Source: Aquabacterium sp029268225
Lineage (GTDB): Bacteria; Pseudomonadota; Gammaproteobacteria; Burkholderiales; Burkholderiaceae_C
Reading direction: 5' to 3'
Length of the DNA stretch: 64,000 bases
Assembly: GCF_037482285.1 (NCBI RefSeq)
Contig: NZ_JBBEYB010000013.1
Coordinates: 1 to 64,000 of the forward strand
How positions within the stretch are numbered: position 1 is the stretch's first letter; each line of letters starts with the position of its first letter. Made by a program: the position numbers and the translations under genes. The notes beneath the pieces are model-generated. The model did not search any database, was not told the origin of the DNA, and saw only the letters and a list, made by a program, of their open reading frames with translations. This document shows, one piece after another, positions 28,599-37,538 of the stretch.

Positions 28599-29753
28599 GT
28601 GCATCGGCTGGGACTGCCGCCCCTGCCCGCGGGCCTGTGGCGGGTGATGATGGGCACCGCGCTGGTGGTGCTGAGTTTCAGCCTGCTCAACCCGGTGCTG
28701 GCCGTGCGCCTGCAAACGGCGGGCGTCAGCAGCACGGCCATTGGCAGTTTTGCGATGCTGTCCTTCGTGAGCGTTGCGCTGCTGATCCCGGTGGTGCCCC
28801 ATCTGTTTGCCAAAGTCGGCGTGGGGCGAGCTTACCGGCTGGGTCTGGGGCTGGAGCTGATCGCCTGCCTGGGCTATTTGCTGACCGACAGCTACGCGCT
28901 GTGGTGCGCCCTGGGCCTGATGAGCGGTGTGGGCGCCGCCGCCGCGTGGAACGCCACCGAGGCGCTGATTGCGCACAACGTGCCGGCCACCCACCGCGGG
29001 CGCCTGACCGGCTTTTATCAGGCCATCTTGGGGGCCGGCATGGCCTTGGGCCCCTTCCTACCGGGCATGCTGGGGCTGGGCCCACTGCAGGCCAATGCGG
29101 TGGCGGCCGCGGGCCTGGCGCTGGGTCTGAGCCTGACCCTGGTGCCGGCCGTGAGCCAGCTGAAAGCCATGCACGAGGACCGGGAGCCCATGGGCCTGAT
29201 CGCGGCCTGGCGTTTTCGGCCCTGCTTGGTGTGGGCGGCTGTGGTGGGCGGGGTCTTCGAAGTGGGCCTGGGCACCATCACCACCGCCTATGGCTCGGAA
29301 ATCGGGCTGAACCTGGCGGCCGCCACCTCGATTGCCGGTGCCCTGGGCATGGGCAGCTTTGCGCTGCAGTATCCGCTGGGCTGGCTGGCCGACCACGTGG
29401 CCTCGCGCCGCCTCTTTGCCCTCGGGGCCAGCGTGCTGGCGCTCAGCGGCGTGGCCTTTGCCTTCGCCACCCAGTGGCCCGCGTTGATCTGGGTCTGTGC
29501 GACCTTGTGGGGTGCAATGGGTGGCGCGCTCTACACCCTGAGCATGATCCGCGTGGCGCACGACTTCGCCGACTCCTCGGCGCTGGCCGGCACCTCCGCG
29601 ATGATCGCGGGCTACACCGTGGGCGGCTCACTGGGCCCACTGGTCAGTGGCTGGGCCTTTGACCATGTCGGCGTGGCCGGGCAAGGCGCCTGGCTGGCCT
29701 TGCTGGCGGTCAGCCTGCTGTGGCTGCAAGGACGCTCGTGCCTGCAGGGCTGA
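28599..29753 (+). CDS. MFS transporter
   Basis: A 384-residue carrier with about twelve membrane helices in two halves and a loop-2-like motif (HLFAKVGVGRAYRLG). Halves are separated near residue 185. The substrate is not evident; it resembles small drug/sugar efflux carriers of the YfcJ/SetA type only in general shape. It uses a GTG at 28599, one base after the corA stop, so it is translationally coupled or at least co-transcribed with corA. Confidence 0.8.
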   Translation: MHRLGLPPLPAGLWRVMMGTALVVLSFSLLNPVLAVRLQTAGVSSTAIGSFAMLSFVSVALLIPVVPHLFAKVGVGRAYRLGLGLELIACLGYLLTDSYALWCALGLMSGVGAAAAWNATEALIAHNVPATHRGRLTGFYQAILGAGMALGPFLPGMLGLGPLQANAVAAAGLALGLSLTLVPAVSQLKAMHEDREPMGLIAAWRFRPCLVWAAVVGGVFEVGLGTITTAYGSEIGLNLAAATSIAGALGMGSFALQYPLGWLADHVASRRLFALGASVLALSGVAFAFATQWPALIWVCATLWGAMGGALYTLSMIRVAHDFADSSALAGTSAMIAGYTVGGSLGPLVSGWAFDHVGVAGQGAWLALLAVSLLWLQGRSCLQG

Positions 29754-29877
29754 GGTGCGGGCACCCGCACCTGACAACACGTTCAACGCGACATATTCAC
29801 GCCGCTGCGAGACCAACTGATCATCCTATGGTCTGCACCTAGGGTTTTCCTTGATCTGCAACAATCTATCAATCACT

Positions 29878-29894
29878 ATACTGATTGTCAGTAT
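29878..29894. promoter_or_regulatory. candidate MarR operator/promoter of the gentisate operon
   Basis: ATACTGA-TTG-TCAGTAT is a perfect 7-bp inverted repeat that covers a -10-like TATACT (29877-29882), 35 bases upstream of the 3-hydroxybenzoate monooxygenase start. The size and overlap with the -10 fit repression by the MarR protein encoded at the end of the cluster (35258). Confidence 0.5.
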
Positions 29895-29929
29895 GCTGAT
29901 GATCAGCGTGAGATCCATGAGGAGCGCAC

Positions 29930-31132
29930 ATGAACGACAAGGTTTCGAATCTCCCCGTCCTGGTGGCGGGCGGTGGCATCGGCGGCTTGGCCGCTGCTCT
30001 GGCGTTGGTGCGCCAGGGTTTCCAGGTGCAGGTGTTTGAGCAGGCCCCTGAAATCGGCGAAATCGGCGCCGGCATCCAGCTCGGCCCCAACGCCTTCCAT
30101 GCGCTCGACGCGCTGGGCGTGGGCGAGAAGGCCCGTTCGCGCGCCGTCTTCACCGACTACATGGTGATGCACGATGCCGTGGACGCCAAGCTGATCGGCA
30201 AGATCCCCACCGACGAGAACTTCCGCAAGCGCTTCGGCAACCCCTACGCCGTGATCCACCGCGTGGACATCCACCTGTCGCTGCTGGAAGGCGCCAAGGA
30301 GACTGGCCGCGTCGAATTCTTCACCAACACCCGCATCGAGAAGGTCGAGCAAAACACCAACGGCGTGACCGTGACCGACCAGAACGGCAAGCAGTGGCAG
30401 GGCGCGGCCCTGATCGGTGCCGATGGCGTCAAGTCCGTGGTGCGCACCCAGTACGTCAACGACCCAGCCCGGGTGACAGGCCATGTGGTCTACCGCGCTG
30501 TGGTCGACAAGAGCGAGTTCCCCGACGAGCTGAAGTGGAACGCCGCCAGCCTGTGGGCCGGCCCGAACTGCCACCTGGTGCACTACCCCCTGCGTGGCGG
30601 CGAGCAGTACAACATCGTCGTGACCTTCCACAGCCGTGAAAAGGAAGAGTGGGGCATCAAGGAAGGCAGCAAGGAAGAAGTGGAAAGCTACTTCCAGGGG
30701 ATCGACCCCAAGGCCCGCCAGCTGATCGAGCTGCCCAAGACCTGGAAGCGCTGGGCCACCGCCGACCGCGAACCCATACCGCAATGGACCTTTGGCCGCG
30801 CCACCCTGCTGGGCGACGCCGCCCACCCGACCACGCAGTACATGGCCCAAGGCGCCTGCATGGCCCTGGAAGACGCCGTGACCCTGGGCGAAGCCCTGCG
30901 CGTGCACAACCAGGACTGGGACGCCGCCCTGGACCACTACCAGCGTTCGCGCATCCCGCGCACCGGCCGCATCGTGCTGTCGGGCCGTGAGATGGGCCGC
31001 CTGTACCACGCCAAGGGGGTCGAGCGCCTGATCCGCAACGACCTGTGGAAGGGCCGCACGCCCGAGCGTTTCTACGACGCCATCGAGTGGCTGTACGGCT
31101 GGAACGTCACCACCTGCCTGGCCCAGGACTGA
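29930..31132 (+). CDS. 3-hydroxybenzoate 6-monooxygenase
   Basis: An NAD(P)H- and FAD-dependent hydroxylase converting 3-hydroxybenzoate to gentisate (2,5-dihydroxybenzoate). The 400-residue product shows the FAD motifs of class A flavoprotein monooxygenases: VAGGGIGGLAAALALVRQG at the N-terminus, GADGVKSVVR mid-protein, and LLGDAAHPTTQYMAQGACMALEDA. GAGGAG precedes the ATG. The assignment to 3-hydroxybenzoate rather than salicylate rests on similarity to known 3HB6H and on the neighbours, which degrade gentisate. It is the first gene of the cluster. Confidence 0.9.
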   Translation: MNDKVSNLPVLVAGGGIGGLAAALALVRQGFQVQVFEQAPEIGEIGAGIQLGPNAFHALDALGVGEKARSRAVFTDYMVMHDAVDAKLIGKIPTDENFRKRFGNPYAVIHRVDIHLSLLEGAKETGRVEFFTNTRIEKVEQNTNGVTVTDQNGKQWQGAALIGADGVKSVVRTQYVNDPARVTGHVVYRAVVDKSEFPDELKWNAASLWAGPNCHLVHYPLRGGEQYNIVVTFHSREKEEWGIKEGSKEEVESYFQGIDPKARQLIELPKTWKRWATADREPIPQWTFGRATLLGDAAHPTTQYMAQGACMALEDAVTLGEALRVHNQDWDAALDHYQRSRIPRTGRIVLSGREMGRLYHAKGVERLIRNDLWKGRTPERFYDAIEWLYGWNVTTCLAQD

Positions 31133-31150
31133 ACTTCAGAAGGACCCCTC

Positions 31151-32206
31151 ATGCAAAGCCACGATCGTTTTGACACCCTGGGCCGCCTGGAAGACCTGCC
31201 CCAGGACTACCGCGACAACCTGACCGCGCAGAACCTGGTGCCCCTGTGGCCCAGCCTGCGCGCCGTGCTGCCGCCCGAAGTGCCGGCCCGCAAGACCCAG
31301 CCCACCCACTGGCCCTACGCCACGCTGCGTCCCCTGCTGATCCAGGCCGGCGAGCTGACCCCGATCGAAAAGGCCGAGCGTCGCGTGCTCGTGCTGGCCA
31401 ACCCCGGCCACGGTCTGGAAAAGATGCAGGCCAGCGCCGCCATGTACCTGGGCATGCAACTGCTGCTGCCCGGTGAGCTGGCCCCGGCCCACCGCCACAC
31501 CCCCAACGCCATCCGCATGGTGGTCGAAGGCGAAGGTGCCTGGACCCTGGTCGACGGCGAGAAGTGCCCGATGAGCCGCGGTGACCTGATCCTCACCCCG
31601 ACCGGTCTGTGGCACGAACACGGCCACGACGGCGACCAGCCGGTCGTGTGGCTGGACGTGCTGGACCTGCCACTGGTCTATTACACGGAAACGTCCTACC
31701 ACCTGGAAGGCCCGAGCCAGTCGGTCAAGCAAGGTGAAGGCGTCAAGGCCTTCGGCCGTGGCGGCGTGAGCCCCACCACCGTGTTTGAGCGCAGCAACAA
31801 GGCCTATCCGATGCTGCGTTACCCCTGGGCCGACGCCCGCGCCGCGCTGGTGTCGATCGCCGACAACGAGCCCGACACCGAGTGCGTGCAGGTCGCCTAT
31901 GTGAACCCGGTCACCGGCGCCGACGCCGAAAACATCCTGGGCTTCTACGCCCTGATGCTGCGTCCCGGCCAGACCCTGCGCCTGCCGGCCCGCTCGCCCG
32001 CCCAGGTCTTCCACCAGATCGAAGGCAGCGCCGACGTGCAGATCGAAGCCACCTCGTTCACACTGGCCGAAGCCGACACCTGCTGCGCGCCGGGCTACAC
32101 CGCCGTGACCTTGAAGAACCGCTCCGCCAGCGCGCCGGCCTTCCTCTTCGTGGCCGACGAAGCCCCGCTGCACCGCAAGCTGGGCGTGTACGAAAACCGC
32201 GGCTGA
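31151..32206 (+). CDS. nagI: gentisate 1,2-dioxygenase
   Basis: A cytosolic Fe(II) bicupin that opens gentisate between C1 and C2 to maleylpyruvate. The 351-residue product holds the metal-binding HxH (His114, His116) in PAHRHTPNAIRMVVEGEGA, with further His residues in GLWHEHGHD (155-159). A second cupin follows in the C-terminal half. AGAAGGA precedes the ATG, 18 bases after the monooxygenase stop, so the two are in one operon. Confidence 0.93.
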   Translation: MQSHDRFDTLGRLEDLPQDYRDNLTAQNLVPLWPSLRAVLPPEVPARKTQPTHWPYATLRPLLIQAGELTPIEKAERRVLVLANPGHGLEKMQASAAMYLGMQLLLPGELAPAHRHTPNAIRMVVEGEGAWTLVDGEKCPMSRGDLILTPTGLWHEHGHDGDQPVVWLDVLDLPLVYYTETSYHLEGPSQSVKQGEGVKAFGRGGVSPTTVFERSNKAYPMLRYPWADARAALVSIADNEPDTECVQVAYVNPVTGADAENILGFYALMLRPGQTLRLPARSPAQVFHQIEGSADVQIEATSFTLAEADTCCAPGYTAVTLKNRSASAPAFLFVADEAPLHRKLGVYENRG

Positions 32207-32286
32207 AACGACACCCGCTTCGCCACCTGAACCACCGGACCGGGGTCGCTGCACAGCCACCCCGGTCGATGCATGAAAGACACACC

Positions 32287-32988
32287 ATGACCCCATACCT
32301 GTTCAACCCGCCCGCCGTTCAGTCCCTGCCCATCCGCGGCAAGCAAGAGCAGTTCCCGATCAACCGCCTGTTCTTCGTCGGCCGCAACTACCATGCGCAC
32401 GCCGTCGAAATGGGCCGTCCGGTCGACAAGTCGGTCGAGCGTCCTTTCTACTTCACCAAGTCGCGTGACACCCTGGTGCTGAGCGGCGCCACCGTGGCCT
32501 ACCCGCCCGAAACCAAGAACTACAACTTCGAGATGGAACTGGTCGTCGCCATCGGCGCCGAAGGCTTCCGCGTCTCGCAAGAAGACGCCCACAAGGTCAT
32601 CTACGGCTACGCCGCCGGCCTGGACATGACCCGTCGTGACATCCAGCTGGTCGCCCGCGACAAGGGCCGTCCCTGGGACCTGGGCAAGGACGTCGAACAG
32701 TCGTCCGTCTGCACCGAGATCGTCCCGATGGAAGGCGTGATCATCGACCAGGCCGACATCGCCCTGCAAGTCAACGGCGACACCAAGCAGCACTCCAACG
32801 TCGACAAGCTGATCTGGAACGTGCGCGAAATCATCGCGGACCTGTCGCAGTTCTATCACCTGCAACCTGGCGACCTGATCTACACCGGCACGCCCGAAGG
32901 CGTGGGCGCGGTCGTCCCCGGTGACAAGATCACCGGCCAGGTCGAAGGCGTGGCGGAAGTTTCGCTGACCGTTGGCGCACCCGAATAA
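32287..32988 (+). CDS. nagK: fumarylpyruvate hydrolase (FAH family)
   Basis: Cleaves fumarylpyruvate to fumarate and pyruvate, the last step of the gentisate route. The 233-residue product has the FAH-family core: RLFFVGRNYHAHA, NFEMELVVAIG with two metal-ligand Glu, GYAAGLDMTRRD, and PGDLIYTGTPEGVGAVVPGD. I start at ATG 32287, which fits the family; an in-frame ATG at 32269 and a long upstream frame overlapping nagI exist. It sits between the dioxygenase and isomerase genes. Confidence 0.92.
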   Translation: MTPYLFNPPAVQSLPIRGKQEQFPINRLFFVGRNYHAHAVEMGRPVDKSVERPFYFTKSRDTLVLSGATVAYPPETKNYNFEMELVVAIGAEGFRVSQEDAHKVIYGYAAGLDMTRRDIQLVARDKGRPWDLGKDVEQSSVCTEIVPMEGVIIDQADIALQVNGDTKQHSNVDKLIWNVREIIADLSQFYHLQPGDLIYTGTPEGVGAVVPGDKITGQVEGVAEVSLTVGAPE

Positions 32989-33006
32989 GCCTGCCAGGAG
33001 CCCCTC

Positions 33007-33645
33007 ATGAAGCTCTACAACTTCTTTCGCAGCGGCACCTCGCACCGCCTGCGCATTGCCCTGAACCTCAAGGGGCTGCCCACGACGTACGTCCCTGTGG
33101 ACCTGCGCACAGAGCAGCACCTGAAAGACGAGTTCAAGGCCATCAACCCGCAAGGGCTGGTGCCCGCGCTGGAAGTCGACGGCCAGGTGCTGATCCAGTC
33201 GCCCGCCATCATCGAGTGGCTGGAAGAGACGCACCCGACGCCGGCCCTGTTGCCGGCCGGCGCGGCCGAGCGCGCCCGCGTGCGTGCCCTGGCCGCCATC
33301 GTCGGCTGCGACATCCACCCGATCAACAACCGTCGCATCCTCGAGTACCTCCGCAAGGAGCTCGGCGCCAACGAGGACGCCGTGAACGCCTGGTGCGCCA
33401 CCTGGATCACCGCAGGCTTTGATGCCTATGAGGCCCTCCTCGCCGCCGACACCCAGCGCGGCGAGTTCAGCTTCGGCCACACGCCGACGCTGGCCGATGT
33501 GTACCTCATCCCCCAGGTGGAAAGCGCCCGTCGCTTCAAGGTCGACCTCGGCCGTTGGCCTCTGATCAGTGCCGTTGATGCGGCCTGCGCCAAGCTGGAC
33601 GCCTTCCGTCTGGCCGCTCCCAGCCAGCAGCCCGACGCGGCCTGA
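33007..33645 (+). CDS. nagL: maleylpyruvate isomerase, zeta-class GST-like
   Basis: A glutathione-dependent cis-trans isomerase that turns maleylpyruvate into fumarylpyruvate. The 212-residue product has the GST thioredoxin fold with NFFRSGTSHRLRIALNLKG. Arg8, Arg110 and Arg176 are present at positions which, from memory, match active-site arginines of the Ralstonia NagL enzyme. CAGGAG precedes the ATG, 18 bases after nagK. The stop codon lies in the loop of a terminator-like hairpin (33637-33659). Confidence 0.92.
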   Translation: MKLYNFFRSGTSHRLRIALNLKGLPTTYVPVDLRTEQHLKDEFKAINPQGLVPALEVDGQVLIQSPAIIEWLEETHPTPALLPAGAAERARVRALAAIVGCDIHPINNRRILEYLRKELGANEDAVNAWCATWITAGFDAYEALLAADTQRGEFSFGHTPTLADVYLIPQVESARRFKVDLGRWPLISAVDAACAKLDAFRLAAPSQQPDAA

Positions 33646-33659
33646 GGCCGCCGGTTTTT
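33637..33659 (+). terminator. intrinsic terminator spanning the nagL stop codon
   Basis: GCGGCC-TGA-GGCCGC, with the nagL stop as the loop, followed by CGG and TTTTT. The short loop and the three-base gap before the T-run make it moderate. It would separate the catabolic genes from the transporter gene. Confidence 0.5.
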
Positions 33660-33830
33660 CTCGATTGTTCGATTTCGACGCCCTCTGACCCCACCACAAG
33701 TGCGGTCAGGCGGCACTGCCTGGTCTTTCGCGCCCAAGAGGCGTGAAGGGCCACGTGCCTTTGCATTCTCGGGTGGGTGCTGACACCCTCAGCGCCCGCC
33801 CCAGCAGGCCCCGCGCCACCAGGCATTGCC

Positions 33831-35168
33831 ATGACCACAATCTCCCGAACGCTCGACGTTCAACAATTCCTCAACGCCCACAAGCTGTCCTGGGCCCAGA
33901 TCAGCACCCTGATCCTGTGCTTTCTCATCGTCGCTGTGGACGGCTTTGACACAGCGTCCATCGGCTTCATCGCCCCGGCCATCCGTGCCGAATGGGGCCT
34001 GACGCCCAAAGCACTGGCCCCCGTGTTCGGTGCGGGCCTGGGCGGCTTGATGGCCGGCGCCTTCATCTTTGGCCCGCTGGCGGACCGTTTCGGCCGCAAG
34101 ACCATCTTGATGGTGTGCGTGGCCTTCTTTGGGCTCGCCAGCCTGGCTTCGGCCTACTCCACCTCGCTGGAAATGCTGATCGTGCTGCGCTTCCTGACCG
34201 GTCTGGGTCTGGGTGGCGCCATGCCCAACTCGGTGACCCTCAGCTCCGAATACGCCCCCGAGCGCGCCCGCTCCATGCTGGTGATGACCATGTTCTGCGG
34301 CTTCACGATCGGTTCGGCCCTGGGCGGCATCGCCGCGGCCCACATCGTGTCCACCTGGGGCTGGCGCACCGTGCTGGAGATCGGTGGCATCTTGCCCTTG
34401 GCCCTGCTGCCCGTGCTGGCCTTCGGCCTGCCCGAATCGGTGCGCTACCTGGTCATGAAGGCGCACAAGCCCGAGCAGGTGCGCCAGACCCTGCAACGCA
34501 TCGCTCCCCAGGCAGACCTGCGTGACGTCACCTTCACGGTGGCCGAGCAGGCGCACACCGGCTTCCCCGTCAAGCACCTGTTTGCGCCCGCGCTGCGGGC
34601 CGGCACGCTCAAGCTGTGGCTGACCTTCTTCATGTGCCTGCTGGTGATTTACCTGCTGTCGAGCTGGTTGCCCACGCTGATCGCCAGCACGGGCATGTCG
34701 CTCAAGGACGCCTCGCTGGTCACCGCCATGTTCCAGGTGGGCGGCACGCTGGGTGCCATCGCCCTCGGCCCGCTGATGGACCGCTTCTCCCCCACCCGTG
34801 TGCTGGCCGTCGTCTACAGCCTGGCCGCCGTGTGCACCTGGCTGATCGGCCAGAGCACCGGCAACACCACCATGCTGGTGCTGGCCGTGTTCGGCGCAGG
34901 CGTGACGGTGTCGGGCGGACAGGTGGGCGCCAACGCCCTGGCTGCGGCGTTCTACCCGACCGCCAGCCGTGCCACGGGCGTGAGCTGGGCCAGCGGCATC
35001 GGCCGCATCGGTTCGGTGCTGGGCTCCATGGCCGGTGGCTGGATGATGGCGGCCGGTCTGGGCATGCCCACGCTGTTCCTGATCGTCGGCATCCCCTGTC
35101 TGATCGCGGGCATCACCATGTTCACCATGGCCAAGGTGGGCCGCGTGCAACTGGTGGACGCCCACTGA
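33831..35168 (+). CDS. aromatic acid MFS transporter (AAHS family)
   Basis: A 445-residue proton symporter with twelve predicted helices. The first helix carries the AAHS-type VDGFDTASIGFIAPAI, in which the DGxD aspartates are known to matter in PcaK/BenK-type carriers. Loop 2 has GPLADRFGRKTILM, and the LPESVRYL motif of the sugar/aromatic carriers is present. It most likely imports 3-hydroxybenzoate or gentisate. I start at ATG 33831; a GTG at 33777 is possible. 185 bases with a terminator-like hairpin separate it from nagL. Confidence 0.88.
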   Translation: MTTISRTLDVQQFLNAHKLSWAQISTLILCFLIVAVDGFDTASIGFIAPAIRAEWGLTPKALAPVFGAGLGGLMAGAFIFGPLADRFGRKTILMVCVAFFGLASLASAYSTSLEMLIVLRFLTGLGLGGAMPNSVTLSSEYAPERARSMLVMTMFCGFTIGSALGGIAAAHIVSTWGWRTVLEIGGILPLALLPVLAFGLPESVRYLVMKAHKPEQVRQTLQRIAPQADLRDVTFTVAEQAHTGFPVKHLFAPALRAGTLKLWLTFFMCLLVIYLLSSWLPTLIASTGMSLKDASLVTAMFQVGGTLGAIALGPLMDRFSPTRVLAVVYSLAAVCTWLIGQSTGNTTMLVLAVFGAGVTVSGGQVGANALAAAFYPTASRATGVSWASGIGRIGSVLGSMAGGWMMAAGLGMPTLFLIVGIPCLIAGITMFTMAKVGRVQLVDAH

Positions 35169-35257
35169 TCCCAAGGGCTCGCCGCACCGAGCCCGCACGT
35201 CCCATCCGATAAACTTGGCGTGTCCGCGCGTGCGGACGCCGCCGTCACCGCCTGCCC

Positions 35258-35734
35258 ATGTCGTCTCCTTCCGCCCCGATCGATGCCCAAGCCCTGGAAG
35301 AACTGCCCGGCTTCTACATCCGACGCCTGCAGCAAATCGCCGTGGCCATCTTTCTGGAGGAGACGCAGGACTTCGGCATCACGCCCGTGCAGTTCGCGGC
35401 GCTGACCGCCATCCAGCGCGAGCCCGGACTCGATCAACGGACGCTGGCCGGCCGCATTGGCTTTGACACCTCGACGCTGGGCAGCGTGATCGACCGACTG
35501 GAAGCGCGAGGTCTGGTGGTGCGCAACAACAGCCCCACCGACCGCCGGGTGCGCCTGCTGAGCCTGACCGATGCGGCCCATACCTTGCTGCGCGACATCG
35601 ACCCCAGCATGCGCCAGGCGCAGTTGCGCATGCTGGCACCGCTGCCACCCGAGCAACGCCTGGTTTTCATGGACATGTTGCGCACCCTGGTGGAGGCCAA
35701 CAACGTCCTCAGCCGGGCACCGAGCCAGGCTTGA
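35258..35734 (+). CDS. MarR family regulator of the gentisate cluster
   Basis: A 158-residue dimeric winged-helix protein with the MarR core: TPVQFAALTAIQREPGLDQRTLAGRIGFDTSTLGSVIDRLEARGLVVRNNSPTDRRVRLLSLT, including the beta-wing DRRxRLLSLT. Location at the end of the 3-hydroxybenzoate/gentisate genes points to repression relieved by an aromatic ligand, probably at the palindrome 29878-29894. Its 3' end overlaps the 3' end of the convergent histidine kinase gene by 26 bases. Confidence 0.88.
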   Translation: MSSPSAPIDAQALEELPGFYIRRLQQIAVAIFLEETQDFGITPVQFAALTAIQREPGLDQRTLAGRIGFDTSTLGSVIDRLEARGLVVRNNSPTDRRVRLLSLTDAAHTLLRDIDPSMRQAQLRMLAPLPPEQRLVFMDMLRTLVEANNVLSRAPSQA

Positions 35735-37538
35735 TGCGCGCCCCGGCCTGACTCAGGTCACGCAGCAAACTCTGCAGCAAACCGGCCGGGACCGGCTTGT
35801 GCAACAGCGCCAGCCCATGCGACTGGGCGTCGTGACGACGTTCGGCAGCGGTGTCTCCGGTCACCAGCACGGCAGGCACCGACCACCCCAGTTGCGCACG
35901 CACGGCGGCCACCGCCTCCACACCCGTTTGACCTTGGCGCAAACGATAGTCCGCCAGCACCACATCCGGGGTGGCCTGCGACAGGCACTGCAAGGCGGCC
36001 TCGATCGAGCCCACCACCTCGCAGTGCACGCCCCAGATCCCCATCAGATCATGCATCGCCTGTCGCACGCCCTCGTCGTCCTCGATGAGCAGAACCCGCA
36101 GGCCCCGCAAATCGGCCGCTGCCTCGGGCACCGCGTCAACTTCCTGCGGCCGCTTCAAGCCCATGGGGAGCGCCACACGGAAGACCGTGCCACGCCCCGG
36201 TCGTGAGCGCAGGCTCACCTTGCCGCCCATGGCTTGGGCCAAACCACGCACGATGGCCAAGCCCAAGCCCAGCCCGTTGCGACGGTCACGTTGCGGGTTA
36301 CCCAATTGCTGGAAGGCGCGAAAGATGAGCTCGTGCGACTCGGGCGGGATGCCCATGCCGGTGCCCCACACCTCGATCACCGCCTGCCCCGCACGGCGTC
36401 GTGCGGCCAGCAAGACACCGCCGTGCTCGGTGTAGCGGATCGCGTTGAGCAACAGGTTGCGCACGATGAGCTCCACCAGCCCCGGATCGGCAAAGGGCAC
36501 CAAGGTCGTGTCCCGCATGCGCAGGTTCAGCCCCTTGTCGGCCGCCCATGGCGCGAGCTCCCGCTCCAGCTTGTGGAACAGGGCCTGCAAGGCAAAGCTG
36601 CGGGGCTGAGGCTGCACCATCCCGGTTTCCACCTTGGAGAAGTCCAACAAGGTGTTGAGCATGTCGCTGGCCGCCGCATTCGACGCCTGGGCATGCTCCA
36701 GCAAAAGTGCCTGGCGTGCGTTGAGCCCTGAGCGCTCCAACGACCCCAGGAACAGCCCTGCGGCATGCAGGGGTTGACGCAGATCATGGCTGGCCGAAGC
36801 CAGGAACAAGGTCTTGGCGCGGTCCGCTTCTTCGGCCTTTTGCTGAGCCCGCTCCGCCTGCTCACGCGCGGCCTGTGCCTGCTGAGACTGCTCCTGCAGG
36901 CGACGCACCAGATCCTCGTTGTCCAGGCGCAAGGCCAGGGCCCGGGTCACCGCCACACCGGTGTGACGCGCATACAGCGCCATCACCACAAGGTAGAGCA
37001 CCCCGCCGATGCCCAGTGCGGTCATCACCGGGTCTTGCCAACGCAGCATCGCCCAGATCAAGGGCAACATGCAACTGAGCCAGAACAGCTGCGCCAGGCG
37101 CCAGACCGGCGCAAACACCACCAGCCCCGCCGAACTCAATCCGGCCATCACCCCAACCACGATGTGCAAAGACGCCGGCCGAGCCGGATCGACAAAGCAC
37201 AGCGGCAAGACGCCCCAGCTGCCACCCAGCCCCAGGCAGAGCCACCCCATCACAGACCGATAGCGGTGGGCCGTGCTCGCCCCGTCGGGGCCATCGGGGC
37301 GCGGCAAACGGTGGTGCAGCACACAGCCCAGAGCACACAGCAAGGTGACCCACGCGGCCCATGCCATCACGCGGCGGTCGTCGAGGGCATACAGGAAAGC
37401 GGCCGCGGTGAGCCAGGCGGCCAGCGCCGACGCGCGCAAGGACGTCCCGACATTGCCATCGAGCAACGCCAACTGCGCTGCCAGCAAACGCGGCGAGGAG
37501 GCGGCGGCCGGGCTGCGCAGCCAGGCCAGCGACTTCAT
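35709..37538 (-). CDS. hybrid sensor histidine kinase / response regulator with altered G1 box
   Basis: A 609-residue protein. About five to six membrane helices fill residues 35-195, then comes a coiled coil (205-242), the dimerisation domain with SHDLRQPLHA (His251), an ATPase domain and a receiver domain (480-595) with Asp530 and Lys581. The N box NLLLNAIRYTEHGG and G2 GLGLGLAIV are intact. The G1 box reads WGTGMGIPPE: Gly392 (GGC at 36363-36365) replaces the near-invariant Asp that contacts adenine. Kinase activity may be lost or weak. The ATG at 37538 overlaps the upstream regulator stop (ATGA), so the pair is translationally coupled. Confidence 0.9.
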   Translation of the reverse strand: MKSLAWLRSPAAASSPRLLAAQLALLDGNVGTSLRASALAAWLTAAAFLYALDDRRVMAWAAWVTLLCALGCVLHHRLPRPDGPDGASTAHRYRSVMGWLCLGLGGSWGVLPLCFVDPARPASLHIVVGVMAGLSSAGLVVFAPVWRLAQLFWLSCMLPLIWAMLRWQDPVMTALGIGGVLYLVVMALYARHTGVAVTRALALRLDNEDLVRRLQEQSQQAQAAREQAERAQQKAEEADRAKTLFLASASHDLRQPLHAAGLFLGSLERSGLNARQALLLEHAQASNAAASDMLNTLLDFSKVETGMVQPQPRSFALQALFHKLERELAPWAADKGLNLRMRDTTLVPFADPGLVELIVRNLLLNAIRYTEHGGVLLAARRRAGQAVIEVWGTGMGIPPESHELIFRAFQQLGNPQRDRRNGLGLGLAIVRGLAQAMGGKVSLRSRPGRGTVFRVALPMGLKRPQEVDAVPEAAADLRGLRVLLIEDDEGVRQAMHDLMGIWGVHCEVVGSIEAALQCLSQATPDVVLADYRLRQGQTGVEAVAAVRAQLGWSVPAVLVTGDTAAERRHDAQSHGLALLHKPVPAGLLQSLLRDLSQAGARIKPGSVPG

